6,902 bases of DNA from Clostridia bacterium (lineage in GTDB: Bacteria; Bacillota; Clostridia; Christensenellales; CAG-1252), in contig JAFTBD010000071.1 in assembly GCA_017455385.1 (NCBI GenBank), forward strand, positions 1 through 6,902, given 5' to 3'. Below the pieces are notes generated by a model, which ran no database searches, was not told the DNA's origin, and was given only the letters and a program-made list of their open reading frames with translations. Made by a program: the position numbers and the translations under genes. Positions 5,967 to 6,902 of this stretch are shown here, in pieces (the stretch's first letter is position 1; every line of letters begins with the position of its first letter).

Positions 5967-6202
5967 GTAGCGAGTGATCGCTGACAAAGCAGCTTTTGCT
6001 GCTTCAAGCACATTGACAACTGCATAGGAGGTTTCATATCACCAGGGTGGTATGAGATCTCGATCAATTAGAAAAAATATCTAAATGACGAAAAGAGTAA
6101 AGAGTAATACGAACAATTTTCACTATATAGATATTTTGCTGAGGATACATTAAACTAACGAGAAGTTATATGACTTTAGAGAAGCTGAATAAGCTTCGAG
6201 AA
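5967..6202 (+). other. Transcribed spacer / 23S rRNA leader
   Basis: No gene is seen between tRNA-Ile and 23S. The spacer is rich in stem-loops: AGCGA/TCGCT (5969-5982), AAGCAGC/GCTGCTT (5987-6004, perfect with a four-T loop), CATATCAC/GTGGTATG (6035-6054), a 10-bp perfect pairing AAAATATCTA (6074-6083) / TAGATATTTT (6128-6137), and GAAGCT/AGCTTC (6181-6197). The CATTGACAACTGCATA stretch (6011-6026) resembles the TTGAAAACTGCA-type sequence common before 23S in Bacillota, probably a boxA-related antitermination element. The stems are likely processing or antitermination structures, by analogy. Confidence 0.7.
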
Positions 6203-6902
6203 GATTAAGCTACGAAGAGCGTAGGGTGGATGCCTTGGCACTTGACGCCGATGAAGGACGTGACTAACTGCGAAAAGCTGTGGGGAGCTGTAAATGAGCT
6301 TTGATCCACAGATATCCGAATGAGGAAACTCACCAAGATAATGTCTTGGTATCCGTTGGTAAATACAGAGCGTACGGAAGGGAACCCGGGGAACTGAAAC
6401 ATCTTATTACCCGGAGGAAAAGAAAGAAAACGATCGATTCCCCCAGTAGTGGCGAGCGAACGGGGAAGAGCCCAAACTCATGCATAGCGATATGCATGGG
6501 GGTTACGGGCTCGCACAATTACGAAGACCGCAAAGCAGAACGGTTTTGGAAAGGCCGGCCAGAGAGGGTGACAGCCCCGTAGGCGGAAGCGATCTAGTAA
6601 GGCGAGTTCCGGAGTACCACAGGACACGAGGAATCCGGTGGGAACATAGGAGGACCATCTCCTAAGGCTAAATACGTCAAGTGACCGATAGCGAATAGTA
6701 CTGTGAAGGAACGGTGAAAAGAACCCCGGGAGGGGAGTGAAAGAGAACCTGAAACCTTATGCTTACAAGCAGACAGAGCACCTTCGTGGTGTGATGTCGT
6801 ACCTTTTGTAGAATGGGCCGGCGAGTTACGATGTGTAGCGAGGTTAAGTGTTTAAGACACGGAGCCGAAGCGAAAGCGAGTTTGAACAGAGCGACGAGTT
6901 GC
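6203..6902 (+). rRNA. rrl: 23S ribosomal RNA, 5' part (cut by window end)
   Basis: The RNA begins GATTAAGC, aligning with GGTTAAGC at the E. coli 5' end. Conserved landmarks follow in order: GGGTGGATGCCTTGGCA (6224-6240), GCCGATGAAGGACGTG (6247-6262), AGTAGTGGCGAGCGAACGGGG (6445 onward), GGTGAAAAGAACCCCGGGAGGGGAGTGAAA (from 6714, to about 6742) and CGTACCTTTTGTAGAATGGG (6799-6818). This is domain I and the start of domain II; about 2,200 bases remain beyond the window. The exact 5' end is set by homology and may be off by a few bases. No insertion or frameshift-like disruption is evident. All ORFs read within it are spurious. Confidence 0.97.

Noticed and set aside
6013..6042. Second promoter with a perfect TTGACA in the 23S leader
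   Set aside because: The best -10 at 17-18 spacing (TATCAC) is weak, and this stretch matches the conserved TTGAAAACTGCA-type leader element found before 23S genes in Bacillota.
6301..6665. Open frames on both strands inside the 23S gene
   Set aside because: The sequence is unmistakably rRNA; these frames are incidental.
1..6902. CRISPR array, insertion sequence or phage element
   Set aside because: No regularly spaced repeats, transposase, integrase or terminal inverted repeats with target duplications were seen.

Overview
The window looks like a chromosomal segment of a low-to-mid G+C Gram-positive bacterium, most likely an uncultured member of the Clostridia (Bacillota). The reasons are an AddA-type (not RecB-type) recombination nuclease, a WYL-family regulator, strong AGGAGG-type ribosome binding sites, tRNAs with encoded CCA, and a 23S rRNA 5' end resembling those of Bacillota. 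The assignment to Clostridia is inference; no taxonomic search was possible.

Layout. Positions 1-2440 (+) hold the C-terminal two thirds of addA, cut by the window edge. A small membrane protein of unknown function (2422-3144, +) overlaps its 3' end. A new transcription unit then starts: a promoter (3192-3220), a 19-codon leader ORF with an excellent ribosome binding site (3243-3302), a strong hairpin that buries the next ribosome binding site (3304-3338), and corA, a magnesium/divalent-cation channel (3340-4311). A bidirectional terminator (4334-4367) separates corA from a convergent WYL-domain transcriptional regulator (4384-5367, -). Positions 5419-5692 carry no convincing gene but contain two sizeable inverted repeats. 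A strong promoter with five helically phased A-tracts (5693-5774) then drives tRNA-Ala(TGC), tRNA-Ile(GAT), a structured leader and the first ~700 nt of 23S rRNA (6203-6902).

Two things stand out. First, the corA leader has the parts of a translational attenuator: a leader peptide beginning MDPDED, which recalls the acidic/proline start of the enterobacterial Mg2+-sensing peptide MgtL, followed by a 12-bp hairpin covering the corA Shine-Dalgarno, with competing pairings supplied by the leader ORF. If functional, this would be a peptide-based Mg2+ switch on corA in a Gram-positive lineage. Second, the 23S gene is preceded by its own promoter and two tRNAs (in the order Ala-Ile) with no 16S gene upstream, so this rRNA unit appears unlinked from 16S.
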